This document shows positions 23,953 to 30,968 of a stretch of DNA of 33,302 nucleotides, piece after piece. The first letter of the stretch is position 1, and every line of letters begins with the position of its first letter. Below the pieces are notes generated by a model, which saw only the letters and a program-made list of their open reading frames with translations, made no database searches and was not told the DNA's origin. Origin of the DNA: Arenimonas sp. (GTDB lineage: Bacteria > Pseudomonadota > Gammaproteobacteria > Xanthomonadales > Xanthomonadaceae). Location: assembly GCA_026398695.1 (NCBI GenBank), contig JAPLSJ010000073.1:1-33302 (forward strand), read 5' to 3'. The translations under genes and the position numbers were made by a program.

Positions 23953-24920
23953 GCAAGCCCCATCACCGCGATTTCGTCCTGGAACCCGAGGACAACGAAC
24001 GCCTGGCCAACCTGTGCGGCGCCTTCGACGAGCACCTGCGCCAGATGGAGCTGCGGCTGGGCGTGGAGATCGCCAACCGCGGCCACGTGTTCCGCGTGAC
24101 CGGCGAAGCCAAGGCCGCCGCCGCCGCGGAAAAGCTGCTGCACGCACTTTACGAAGAGGCCGCCACCGAGACGCTCGACGCCCACGCCATCCACAACCAC
24201 CTGGGCAGCGCCCACCTCGAGCGCGTGGTGGACGGTTACGAGCCGCAGGACGTGGCCATCAAGGTCAAGCGCGGCACCGTGCGCGGCCGCGGCGCCAACC
24301 AGGCCAAGTACCTGCACGCCATCACCACCCACGACATCAACTTCGGCATCGGACCGGCCGGTACCGGCAAGACTTTCCTGGCCGTGGCCAGCGCGGTCGA
24401 GGCGCTGAATGAATCGCGCGTGCAGCGCCTGCTGCTGGTGCGCCCGGCGGTGGAAGCCGGCGAAAAGCTCGGCTTCCTGCCCGGCGACCTGAGCCAGAAG
24501 GTCGACCCCTACCTGCGCCCGCTCTACGACGCGCTGTATGAAATGCTGGGCGTGGAGAAGGTGGCCAAGCTGCTCGAGCGCAACGTCATCGAGATCGCGC
24601 CGCTGGCCTACATGCGCGGCCGCACGCTCAACGACGCCTACGTGATCCTGGACGAGGCGCAGAACACCTCGGTCGAGCAGATGAAGATGTTCCTGACCCG
24701 CATCGGCTTCGGCAGCACGGCCGTCATCACCGGCGACCTGAGCCAGATCGACCTGCCCAAGCACCAGAAGTCGGGCCTGCGCGACGCCATCGACGTGCTG
24801 CGCGGGGTGGAGGGCATCAGCTTCACCTTCTTCACCGCCCACGACGTGGTGCGGCATCCGCTGGTGGCGCGCATCGTGCGGGCATACGATGCCCGGGACG
24901 GCAAGGAGTCGCAGGAATGA
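23949..24920 (+). CDS. ybeZ: PhoH family P-loop ATPase YbeZ
   Basis: The 323-residue protein has an N-terminal KH-like region (about 10-90) and a PhoH ATPase domain with Walker A GPAGTGKT (135-142), [16 protein letters not shown] (165-180), Walker B VILDEAQN (232-239) and [11 protein letters not shown]. YbeZ works with YbeY and is linked to rRNA processing; an RNA-related helicase or nuclease-partner role is inferred for the family. Stop overlaps the ybeY start as ATGA, and the start overlaps miaB in the same way, so the three proteins are likely made together. Confidence 0.96.
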   Translation: MSKPHHRDFVLEPEDNERLANLCGAFDEHLRQMELRLGVEIANRGHVFRVTGEAKAAAAAEKLLHALYEEAATETLDAHAIHNHLGSAHLERVVDGYEPQDVAIKVKRGTVRGRGANQAKYLHAITTHDINFGIGPAGTGKTFLAVASAVEALNESRVQRLLLVRPAVEAGEKLGFLPGDLSQKVDPYLRPLYDALYEMLGVEKVAKLLERNVIEIAPLAYMRGRTLNDAYVILDEAQNTSVEQMKMFLTRIGFGSTAVITGDLSQIDLPKHQKSGLRDAIDVLRGVEGISFTFFTAHDVVRHPLVARIVRAYDARDGKESQE

Positions 24921-25378
24921 CCCAGGGTCCCGTGCAACTGGATGTGAGCGTGAGCTACGGCCTGCCCCGCGCCGGCCTGCCGGCCGCGGTGAGTTTCCGC
25001 CGCTGGGCCGCCGCGGCCGCCCAGGGCCGCATCAAGCGCGCCGACCTGGCCATCCGGCTGGTGGACGCCAAGGAGGGCCGGGCCCTGAACCGGCACTACC
25101 GCGGCAAGGACTACGCCACCAACGTGCTGAGCTTCCCGGTGGAGCTGCCCCCGGGCGTGGTGCTGCCCCTGCTGGGCGACCTGGTGATCTGCGCCCCCGT
25201 GGTGGCCAAGGAGGCCCTGGAACAGGGCAAGCCCCTGGCCGCGCACTACGCCCACCTCACGGTGCACGGCGTGCTGCACCTGCTGGGCCTGGACCACGAG
25301 GACGAGCGCGAGGCCGAGGCCATGGAACAGCTCGAGCGCGACATCCTGGCCAAACTGGGCCTCCCCGACCCCTACTGA
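24917..25378 (+). CDS. ybeY: Endoribonuclease YbeY (16S rRNA 3' end maturation)
   Basis: YbeY is a zinc endoribonuclease needed for 16S rRNA 3' processing and 70S quality control. The 153-residue product has the metal site [11 protein letters not shown] (H117, H121, H127) and [17 protein letters not shown], which carries the conserved arginine. Length fits the family. It is third in miaB-ybeZ-ybeY. One base after its stop begins the 61-bp palindrome that separates it from corC. Confidence 0.96.
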   Translation: MTQGPVQLDVSVSYGLPRAGLPAAVSFRRWAAAAAQGRIKRADLAIRLVDAKEGRALNRHYRGKDYATNVLSFPVELPPGVVLPLLGDLVICAPVVAKEALEQGKPLAAHYAHLTVHGVLHLLGLDHEDEREAEAMEQLERDILAKLGLPDPY

Positions 25379-25379
25379 A

Positions 25380-25440
25380 GAAAACATACCAGGTACATTT
25401 TCAGTCTCATTGAGACTGAAAATGTACCTGGTATGTTTTC
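25380..25440. repeat. Perfect 61-bp AT-rich palindrome after ybeY
   Basis: Arms 25380-25409 and 25411-25440 (30 bp each) are exact inverted copies about one unpaired base (25410). The arm begins GAAAACATACCAGGTACA and has 11 G/C of 30, far below the surrounding genes. Because the left end is A-rich and the right end ends GTTTTC, an RNA from either strand would form a long hairpin closing in a U-rich 3' side, so it can act as a two-way terminator. It may also be a dispersed or mobile repeat; no other copy is seen here. Confidence 0.9.
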
Positions 25441-25463
25441 GTCTTCCGCTCCCGTGGTGGGGT

Positions 25464-25469
25464 TACAAT
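25464..25469 (+). promoter_or_regulatory. -10 element before corC
   Basis: TACAAT stands 36 bases before the corC ATG and 23 bases after the palindrome. A -35 at the right distance is poor. It would let corC-DUF4105-corA be transcribed apart from ybeY. Confidence 0.4.
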
Positions 25470-25505
25470 CCGGGGCCCGCCCCCGTTGGCGCCTGCCTTA
25501 CCGAG

Positions 25506-26354
25506 ATGTCCGAAGATTCCCCTAGTAGCCCGCCGGAACGCCGCTCCTGGCTTGAACGCCTGAGCCTGGCCTTTTCCGGCGAACCCCAGACCCGGGAAGA
25601 CCTGGTCGAAATCCTGCGCGACGCCCAGGCCAACGGCCTGGTCACGCCCGACACCCTGAAGATGCTCGAGGGCGCCCTCTCGGTGTCCGAGCAGCAGGTG
25701 GGCGACATCATGGTGCCGCGTTCCCAGATGGTGTCCCTGCCGCTGGACTCGAAGTTCCTGGACCTGATGAAGATGGTGGTCGAGTCCGGCCACTCGCGCT
25801 TCCCGGTCCACGGCGAAGACCGCGACCAGATCCTCGGCATCCTGCTGGCCAAGGACCTGCTGCGCGGCATGGTGGCCGACGGCGGCCCGTCCACGGTGCG
25901 CGAACTGCTGCGCCCGGCGGTGCTGATCCCCGAATCCAAGCGCCTGAACGTGCTGCTGAAGGAGTTCCGGCTCTCGCGCAACCACATGGCCATCGTGGTG
26001 GACGAACACGGCGGCGTGGCCGGCCTGGTCACCATCGAGGACGTGCTGGAGCAGATCGTCGGCGAAATCGACGACGAGCACGACGACGCCGACGAGGCCA
26101 AGCTGATCGCCGCCCAGTCCGACGGCCAGTTCATGGTGGACGCATTGACGCCGATCGCCGATTTCAACGACCAGTTTGGCGCCGACTTCGACGACGACGA
26201 ATACGACACCATCGGCGGCCTGGTCACCTCGGCCATCGGCCACCTGCCGGAGGCGGGCGAGGAGCTGTCCCTGGGCCGCTTCCACTTCCGCGTCGGCCGG
26301 GCCGACGCGCGCCGCGTGCACACCTTCGTGCTGAGCGTGCATGCGCCCGACTGA
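25506..26354 (+). CDS. corC: CBS-domain protein CorC/YbeX
   Basis: The 282-residue cytoplasmic protein has two CBS domains (about 66-125 and 135-188) with DIMVPRSQM, ILGILLAKDLLRG and VDEHGGVAGLVTIEDVLEQIVGEI, then an acidic linker and a CorC_HlyC transporter-associated domain (about 203-280). It lacks the N-terminal DUF21 membrane domain of longer relatives, as in E. coli YbeX. It is linked to magnesium/cobalt efflux with CorA and, in newer work, to ribosome physiology. The start at 25506 fits the family; the frame reads back through the palindrome without support. It overlaps the next gene by 14 bases. Confidence 0.94.
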   Translation: MSEDSPSSPPERRSWLERLSLAFSGEPQTREDLVEILRDAQANGLVTPDTLKMLEGALSVSEQQVGDIMVPRSQMVSLPLDSKFLDLMKMVVESGHSRFPVHGEDRDQILGILLAKDLLRGMVADGGPSTVRELLRPAVLIPESKRLNVLLKEFRLSRNHMAIVVDEHGGVAGLVTIEDVLEQIVGEIDDEHDDADEAKLIAAQSDGQFMVDALTPIADFNDQFGADFDDDEYDTIGGLVTSAIGHLPEAGEELSLGRFHFRVGRADARRVHTFVLSVHAPD

Positions 26355-27522
26355 TCGGCGCGGCGCCTTCGCCCTCCTGCTGTGGCTGGCCCTGCTGCTG
26401 GCCCCGGCGCTGGCCGCCGCCGCGCCGCGCATCGGCGTGGTGACGATGGAGCCGGGCGGCATCTTCTTCGAGCGCTTCGGCCACAACGCGCTGCTGGTGC
26501 AGGACGACTCCGCCGGCACGGCCACGTCCTACAACTTCGGCTACTTCGACATGGACGAGCCGGACTTCTTCGGCAACTTCGTCCGCGGCCACATGAAGTA
26601 CTGGCTGGTGGCGCTGCCGCTGGACGACGACCTGGCGCGCTACGCGCAGACCGGCCGCGGCGTCGGCGTGCAGTGGCTCGAGCTCACGCCGGAAGCGGCC
26701 ACCGCGCTCGCCGCGGCGCTGGCCGAAAACGCCCGCCCCGAAAACGCGCAGTACCGCTACGACTACTACACCAGCAACTGCTCCACCAAGGTCCGCGACG
26801 CCATCGACGTGGCGCTGGGCGGCGCCCTGCAGCCCCAGCTGTCGGGCCGCTCGCAGGGCAATACCTACCGCAGTGAATCGGTGCGCCTGGCCTCGCCCGC
26901 GCCGTGGATGGCGCTGGGCTTCCACCTGGGCCTGGGCGGATTCGCCGACCGGCCCCTGTCGCGCTGGGACGAGTCGTTCATCCCGATGCGCCTGCGCGAC
27001 GCACTGCGCGAAGTGAAGCTGGCCGACGGCCGTCCGCTGGTGGCCAGCGAACAGGTCCTGCTGCCGCACCGGGTGGCCCCCGCGCCGGCCGAAGCGCCGC
27101 GGCTGCGCACCGGTGCCTTCTTCGCCGGGCTGGTGCTGGCCGGCCTGGCCCTGTGGTCGGCGCGCCGCGCGCCGCGCGCACTGGCGGCCGGCGCCCTGCT
27201 TTTCTGGACCGTTGCCGGCGTCGCCGGCACGGTGATGGCCCTGATCTGGCTGGCGACCGAGCACGTGGCCGGCCACGGCAACCAGAACCTGCTGCTGCTC
27301 AGCCCGCTGAGCCTGTTCCTGCTGCCCGGCGCCTGGGCGAAGCTGCGCGGCCGCGAGCCGTCGCAGCGCTTCCGCTGGCTGCTCTGGGCCGTTGCCGGCA
27401 GCGCCGCGCTGGCCGGCTTCCTCAAGTTCCTGCCGTTCGTGGTGCAGGAAAACGTCGAATGGGTGCTGCTGCTCCTGCCGCTGCACTGGGCCCTGCTGCG
27501 CAGTTTCGACCCACCGCGCTGA
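26341..27522 (+). CDS. DUF4105 (Lnb N-terminal domain) membrane protein, possible lipoprotein N-acyl transferase
   Basis: The 393-residue protein has an N-terminal signal or anchor helix (about 9-28). A periplasmic domain follows with GGIFFERFGHNALLV (H48) and DYYTSNCSTKVRDAID (C147), the His and Cys blocks of DUF4105. About five C-terminal membrane helices lie between 265 and 388. This domain is the N-terminal domain of Lnb, which in enterococci and relatives moves an acyl chain within lipoproteins to the N-terminal cysteine. The gene overlaps corC and precedes corA, in the place where E. coli has lnt (apolipoprotein N-acyltransferase). A lipoprotein-modifying role is inferred; a different thiol hydrolase or transferase role is possible. 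The other end of the protein has no recognised domain. Confidence 0.75.
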   Translation: MRPTDRRGAFALLLWLALLLAPALAAAAPRIGVVTMEPGGIFFERFGHNALLVQDDSAGTATSYNFGYFDMDEPDFFGNFVRGHMKYWLVALPLDDDLARYAQTGRGVGVQWLELTPEAATALAAALAENARPENAQYRYDYYTSNCSTKVRDAIDVALGGALQPQLSGRSQGNTYRSESVRLASPAPWMALGFHLGLGGFADRPLSRWDESFIPMRLRDALREVKLADGRPLVASEQVLLPHRVAPAPAEAPRLRTGAFFAGLVLAGLALWSARRAPRALAAGALLFWTVAGVAGTVMALIWLATEHVAGHGNQNLLLLSPLSLFLLPGAWAKLRGREPSQRFRWLLWAVAGSAALAGFLKFLPFVVQENVEWVLLLLPLHWALLRSFDPPR

Positions 27523-27562
27523 GCGCTTGCCCCGGGCGCTCGGCTCGGCCGATGATGTGCCG

Positions 27563-28573
27563 ATGAACGAAGCCCTGCCGCCCATTCCGCCGATTGCACC
27601 CGCCAGCGTGGTGAACTGCGCCGCCTACACGCGCGAAGGCAAACGCCGCGAGATCTCGCTGGAACAGGTGAGCGACGTACTGGCGGTGGACGACGGCAGC
27701 TGGGTGTGGGTCGGCCTGCATGAGCCGGACGAAATCCTGCTCGACCAGCTGCAGGATGAATTCGACCTGCACGACCTGGCCGTGGAGGACGCCCACCACG
27801 CCCACCAGCGCCCCAAGATCGAGGCCTACGGCAACTCCCTGTTCATCGCCGTGCACACCGCCCAGGGCGTGAAGGGCCAGGTGGCCTTCGGCGAAACCCA
27901 CGTATTCATGGGCGCGCGCTACCTGCTCACCGTGCGCCACGGCGCCTCCCTGTCCTACGCACCGGTGCGCAGCCGCTGCGAGCGTGAGCCCGAGCTGCTG
28001 GCCATGGGCCCGAGCTATGGCCTGTACGCCGTGCTCGACTTCATCGTCGACAACTACCTGCCGATCGTCGATGAGTTCCGCGAGAAGCTCAACGAACTCG
28101 AGCAGGACATCTTCGCCGAAAGCTTCAGCCGCGGCACCGTCATCAAGCTCTACGAGCTCAAGCGCGAACTCACCCGCCTGCGGCTGGCCGTGGCGCCCAT
28201 GCAGGACATCACCGGCCAGCTCACCCGCGTGCACACGGGCCTGGTGGGCGAAGAGATGCGGCTGTATTTCCGCGACGTGTTCGACCACACGCTGCGCGTG
28301 AACGACGCCACCGACACCCTGCGCGAAATGCTCACCGCCGCCATGTCCGTGAACCTGGCACTGGTGACCGTGGCCCAGGGCGAGGTGGTCAAGCGCCTGG
28401 CCGGCTGGGCCGGCCTGCTGGCCGCGCCCACGCTGGTCGCCAGCTGGTATGGCATGAATTTCAAGCACATGCCCGAGCTCGCCGGCCGCTACAGCTACCT
28501 GGCCCTGGTGGGCGTCACGGTGGCGATCGTGGCCGGGCTGTTCGTCGTGCTGCGCCGCGCCAAGTGGATCTGA
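27563..28573 (+). CDS. corA: Magnesium/cobalt channel CorA family protein
   Basis: CorA-type proteins are pentameric Mg2+/Co2+ channels. The 336-residue product has a soluble N-terminal domain with WVGLHEPDEILLDQLQDEFDLH, a long helix with ELEQDIFAESFSR and LKRELTRLRLAVAPMQD, and two membrane helices at the C-terminus. The signature YGMNF (296-300) lies at the end of the first. The basic tail LRRAKWI is typical. The ATG at 27563 gives the normal length; upstream in-frame text belongs to the overlap with the DUF4105 gene. With CorC two genes away, a metal-transport link is likely. Confidence 0.94.
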   Translation: MNEALPPIPPIAPASVVNCAAYTREGKRREISLEQVSDVLAVDDGSWVWVGLHEPDEILLDQLQDEFDLHDLAVEDAHHAHQRPKIEAYGNSLFIAVHTAQGVKGQVAFGETHVFMGARYLLTVRHGASLSYAPVRSRCEREPELLAMGPSYGLYAVLDFIVDNYLPIVDEFREKLNELEQDIFAESFSRGTVIKLYELKRELTRLRLAVAPMQDITGQLTRVHTGLVGEEMRLYFRDVFDHTLRVNDATDTLREMLTAAMSVNLALVTVAQGEVVKRLAGWAGLLAAPTLVASWYGMNFKHMPELAGRYSYLALVGVTVAIVAGLFVVLRRAKWI

Positions 28574-28586
28574 CACCCCGCCCCAC

Positions 28587-28600
28587 TTGACCGGCGTCAA
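28587..28600. promoter_or_regulatory. FNR/Anr-type box before hemN
   Basis: TTGACCGGCGTCAA is a perfect inverted repeat, TTGAC-N4-GTCAA, against the FNR consensus TTGAT-N4-ATCAA. It is centred about 42 bases before the hemN ATG. Confidence 0.8.
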
Positions 28601-28635
28601 GGACGAACCGACGGGAGGCATTTAGCCTTTCCGCC

Positions 28636-30030
28636 ATGACTGCCATTCCTCCCTTCGATGCCGAGCTGCTGCGCCGCTACGACCGCCCCGGTCCGCGGTA
28701 CACCTCCTACCCGACCGCGCCGCAATTCCACTCCGGCTTCGGCGAGGCGCAGTTCCGCCACGCCGCCCAGCTGAGCAACGACGACCCCATCCCGCGCCGC
28801 CTCTCGCTATACGTACACGTGCCCTTCTGCTTCAGCCCGTGCTTCTACTGCGGCTGCAACCGCATCATCACCCGCGACCACTCCCGGGCCGACACCTACC
28901 TGCAGCGCCTGGTGCGCGAGGCGTCGATGCTGGGCCCGCTGTTCGACCGCGACCGCGACGTGATGCAGGTGCACCTGGGTGGCGGCACGCCCAACTTCCT
29001 CACGCCCGGCCAGATCGGCGAGCTGCTGGAAACCCTGAGCCGCCACTTCCATTTCAGCCAGAGCCCGGCGCGCGACTTCTCCATCGAGATCGACCCGCGC
29101 TGCATCAGCAAGGGCGACATCGAGGCCCTGGCCTTCATGGGCTTCAACCGCGCCAGCCTCGGCGTGCAGGACTTCGACCCGGCGGTGCAGGAGGCGGTGA
29201 ACCGCATCCAGACCGTCGAGGAAACCCAGGCCGTCATTGACGCCTGCCGCAAGAACGGCTTCCGCTCGGTGAACGTGGACCTGATCTACGGCCTGCCGCG
29301 CCAGACGCGCGAAGGCTTCGGCAAGACCCTCGACACCATGATCGCCACCCGTCCCGACCGCCTGGCCGTTTACAGCTATGCGCACATGCCGCAGCTGTTC
29401 CGCCCCCAGCAGCGCATCAACGAGGCCGAACTGCCCAGCGCCGAGGAAAAGCTGGGCCTGCTGCAGCTTGCCATCGAGAAGCTGTCGGCCGCGGGCTACC
29501 AGTACATCGGCATGGACCACTTCGCACTGCCGGGCGACGACCTGGCCAAGGCCCAGGAGCAGGGCCACCTGCACCGCAACTTCATGGGCTACACCACCCA
29601 CGCCGACTGCGACCTGATCGGCCTGGGCGTGAGCTCGATCAGCCACATCGGCGACACCTACAGCCAGAACCCGCGCGACCTGCCGTCCTGGGAAATCGCC
29701 ATCGACAACGGCCGCCTGCCGACCTGGCGCGGCATGTCACTGGACGCCGACGACGTGCTGCGGGCCGACCTGATCCAGCAGCTGATGTGCCACGGCGAAG
29801 TCGACTTCGCCGCCCTCGAGCAGCGCCACGAAATCGAGTTCGAGGACTACTTCCGGGACGACCTGGCCCGGCTCCGGCCCCTGGAGGCCGACGGCCTGGT
29901 CGAACGCAGCCTGCGGGGCCTCAGGGTGACCTCGCGCGGCCGCCTCTTGCTGCGTATCATTGCGGCATGTTTCGACCGTTACCTCCAGCAGCCCCAGTCC
30001 GAGCCCGCGCGGTTCTCCAAGGCCATCTGA
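28636..30030 (+). CDS. hemN: Oxygen-independent coproporphyrinogen III oxidase HemN
   Basis: HemN is a radical SAM enzyme that converts coproporphyrinogen III to protoporphyrinogen IX without oxygen. The 464-residue product has the HemN cluster motif CFSPCFYCGC (C65, C69, C72, C74; the last is the extra cysteine of HemN), the SAM-binding GGGTPNFL (115-122) and the HemN C-terminal domain (about 370-440). RYDRPGPRYTSYPTAPQF at the N-terminus is the HemN signature that separates it from HemW. An FNR box lies upstream. The fnr-like gene begins 13 bases after its stop, so both probably form one low-oxygen operon. Confidence 0.97.
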   Translation: MTAIPPFDAELLRRYDRPGPRYTSYPTAPQFHSGFGEAQFRHAAQLSNDDPIPRRLSLYVHVPFCFSPCFYCGCNRIITRDHSRADTYLQRLVREASMLGPLFDRDRDVMQVHLGGGTPNFLTPGQIGELLETLSRHFHFSQSPARDFSIEIDPRCISKGDIEALAFMGFNRASLGVQDFDPAVQEAVNRIQTVEETQAVIDACRKNGFRSVNVDLIYGLPRQTREGFGKTLDTMIATRPDRLAVYSYAHMPQLFRPQQRINEAELPSAEEKLGLLQLAIEKLSAAGYQYIGMDHFALPGDDLAKAQEQGHLHRNFMGYTTHADCDLIGLGVSSISHIGDTYSQNPRDLPSWEIAIDNGRLPTWRGMSLDADDVLRADLIQQLMCHGEVDFAALEQRHEIEFEDYFRDDLARLRPLEADGLVERSLRGLRVTSRGRLLLRIIAACFDRYLQQPQSEPARFSKAI

Positions 30031-30043
30031 GCCCCACACAGCG

Positions 30044-30808
30044 GTGGGCGCCCTGAGTCCCGCGTCCCGCCGGCGCCCGCTGCCGTCCCCCGCCGCCGCC
30101 GACGACGGCGACCAGCTGCATTTCTGCAGCACCTGCGCCTTTTCAGACGCCTGCCTGTCCCAGGGCTACGACAAGTCCGCGTTGATGGACCTTCACGTGC
30201 TGGTGGAGCACGTGGGCCCGTTCCGCGAAGGCGAGCACATCTTCCGCGAGGGCGATGAGTTCAACGCTATCGCCGCCGTGCGCGCCGGCACCGTCAAGAC
30301 CTACGTACTCGACGCGGCCGGCCACGAACAGGTGCTGGGCTTCCACCTGCCCGGCGAGATCATCGGCCTGAACGCCATCAGCCAGTCGCGCTACCCCTGC
30401 AACGCGGTGGCGCTGGACACGGTGATGCTGTGCCGGTTCTCGTTCCCGAAGATGGCCATGCTGGCCACCCGCATGCCGGGCCTGCAGGCGCAGCTGTTCC
30501 GGCTGCTGAGCGAGGACATCGGCAAGGCCTCGCTGCTGGCCGGGGACTTCACTGCCGACGAGCGCATGGCCGCCTTCCTGGTGGCACTGTCTCGGCGCTT
30601 CGCGCGCCGGGGCTTCTCGTCCACGCGCCTGCACCTCACCATGACCCGCACCGACATCGCCAACTACCTGCGCCTGGCGCCGGAAACGGTGAGCCGCGTA
30701 CTCAAGCGCCTGCAGGACGACGGCCTGGTGCGCGTTGACCGACGCGAACTGGAAGTCCTCGACATGGCGCGCATCGAGGCACTGGCGCTCAACGTCCTGC
30801 GCCACTGA
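30044..30808 (+). CDS. fnr: Crp/Fnr-family oxygen-sensing regulator (Fnr/Anr type)
   Basis: The 254-residue protein has four cysteines placed as in E. coli FNR: C28-x2-C31-x5-C37 (HFCSTCAFSDAC) and C130 in VMLCRFSF, so it should hold an oxygen-labile [4Fe-4S] cluster. A cyclic-nucleotide-binding-type fold (about 52-145), dimer helix and winged helix-turn-helix follow. The recognition helix text ETVSRVLKRL has E214, S217 and R218, which read TTGAT half-sites. No ATG precedes the cluster; I take the GTG at 30044, though a TTG at 29960 inside hemN would add 28 residues. It lies between hemN and qNOR, both preceded by FNR boxes. Confidence 0.92.
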   Translation: MGALSPASRRRPLPSPAAADDGDQLHFCSTCAFSDACLSQGYDKSALMDLHVLVEHVGPFREGEHIFREGDEFNAIAAVRAGTVKTYVLDAAGHEQVLGFHLPGEIIGLNAISQSRYPCNAVALDTVMLCRFSFPKMAMLATRMPGLQAQLFRLLSEDIGKASLLAGDFTADERMAAFLVALSRRFARRGFSSTRLHLTMTRTDIANYLRLAPETVSRVLKRLQDDGLVRVDRRELEVLDMARIEALALNVLRH

Positions 30809-30820
30809 GCCCGCCCCAGG

Positions 30821-30883
30821 GTAGGAGGGCCTTCAGGCCCGAAGCCCTTCGCCAAAAAGCCTCGGGCCTGAAGGCCCTCCCAC
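30821..30883. repeat. REP-like hairpin between fnr and the NO reductase gene
   Basis: A perfect 19-bp stem (30824-30842 with 30862-30880) extends to 30821/30883 with one mismatch; the loop is about 19 bases. The arm GGAGGGCCTTCAGGCCCGA shares the pattern GGGAGGG-n-TTCAG-n-CCCGA with the element at 13466. It may end the hemN-fnr transcript. Confidence 0.78.
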
Positions 30884-30899
30884 AAATGGTTTTCCTGGC

Positions 30900-30913
30900 T
30901 TGACCTGGGTCAG
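30900..30913. promoter_or_regulatory. FNR/DNR-type box before the NO reductase gene
   Basis: TTGACCTGGGTCAG resembles TTGAT-N4-ATCAA, with TTGAC and GTCAG half-sites. A class II site centred here would start transcription near 30948, about 20 bases before the ATG, with GGAGAG as ribosome site. Confidence 0.7.
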
Positions 30914-30968
30914 GGACACACGCATGCCACGCGCCGAGCATGACGACATCCTGAACCGGAGAGTTGTC

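Noticed and set aside
21513-24920. One 1135-codon plus-strand frame joining the transglycosylase antisense, miaB and ybeZ
   Set aside because: Only the last 323 codons, starting at 23949, encode a real protein (YbeZ). The rest is out of frame with miaB and antisense to the transglycosylase.
28636-30030. HemW instead of HemN
   Set aside because: The N-terminal RYTSYPTAPQF text and the CxxxCxxCxC motif belong to HemN, and the FNR box fits its anaerobic role.
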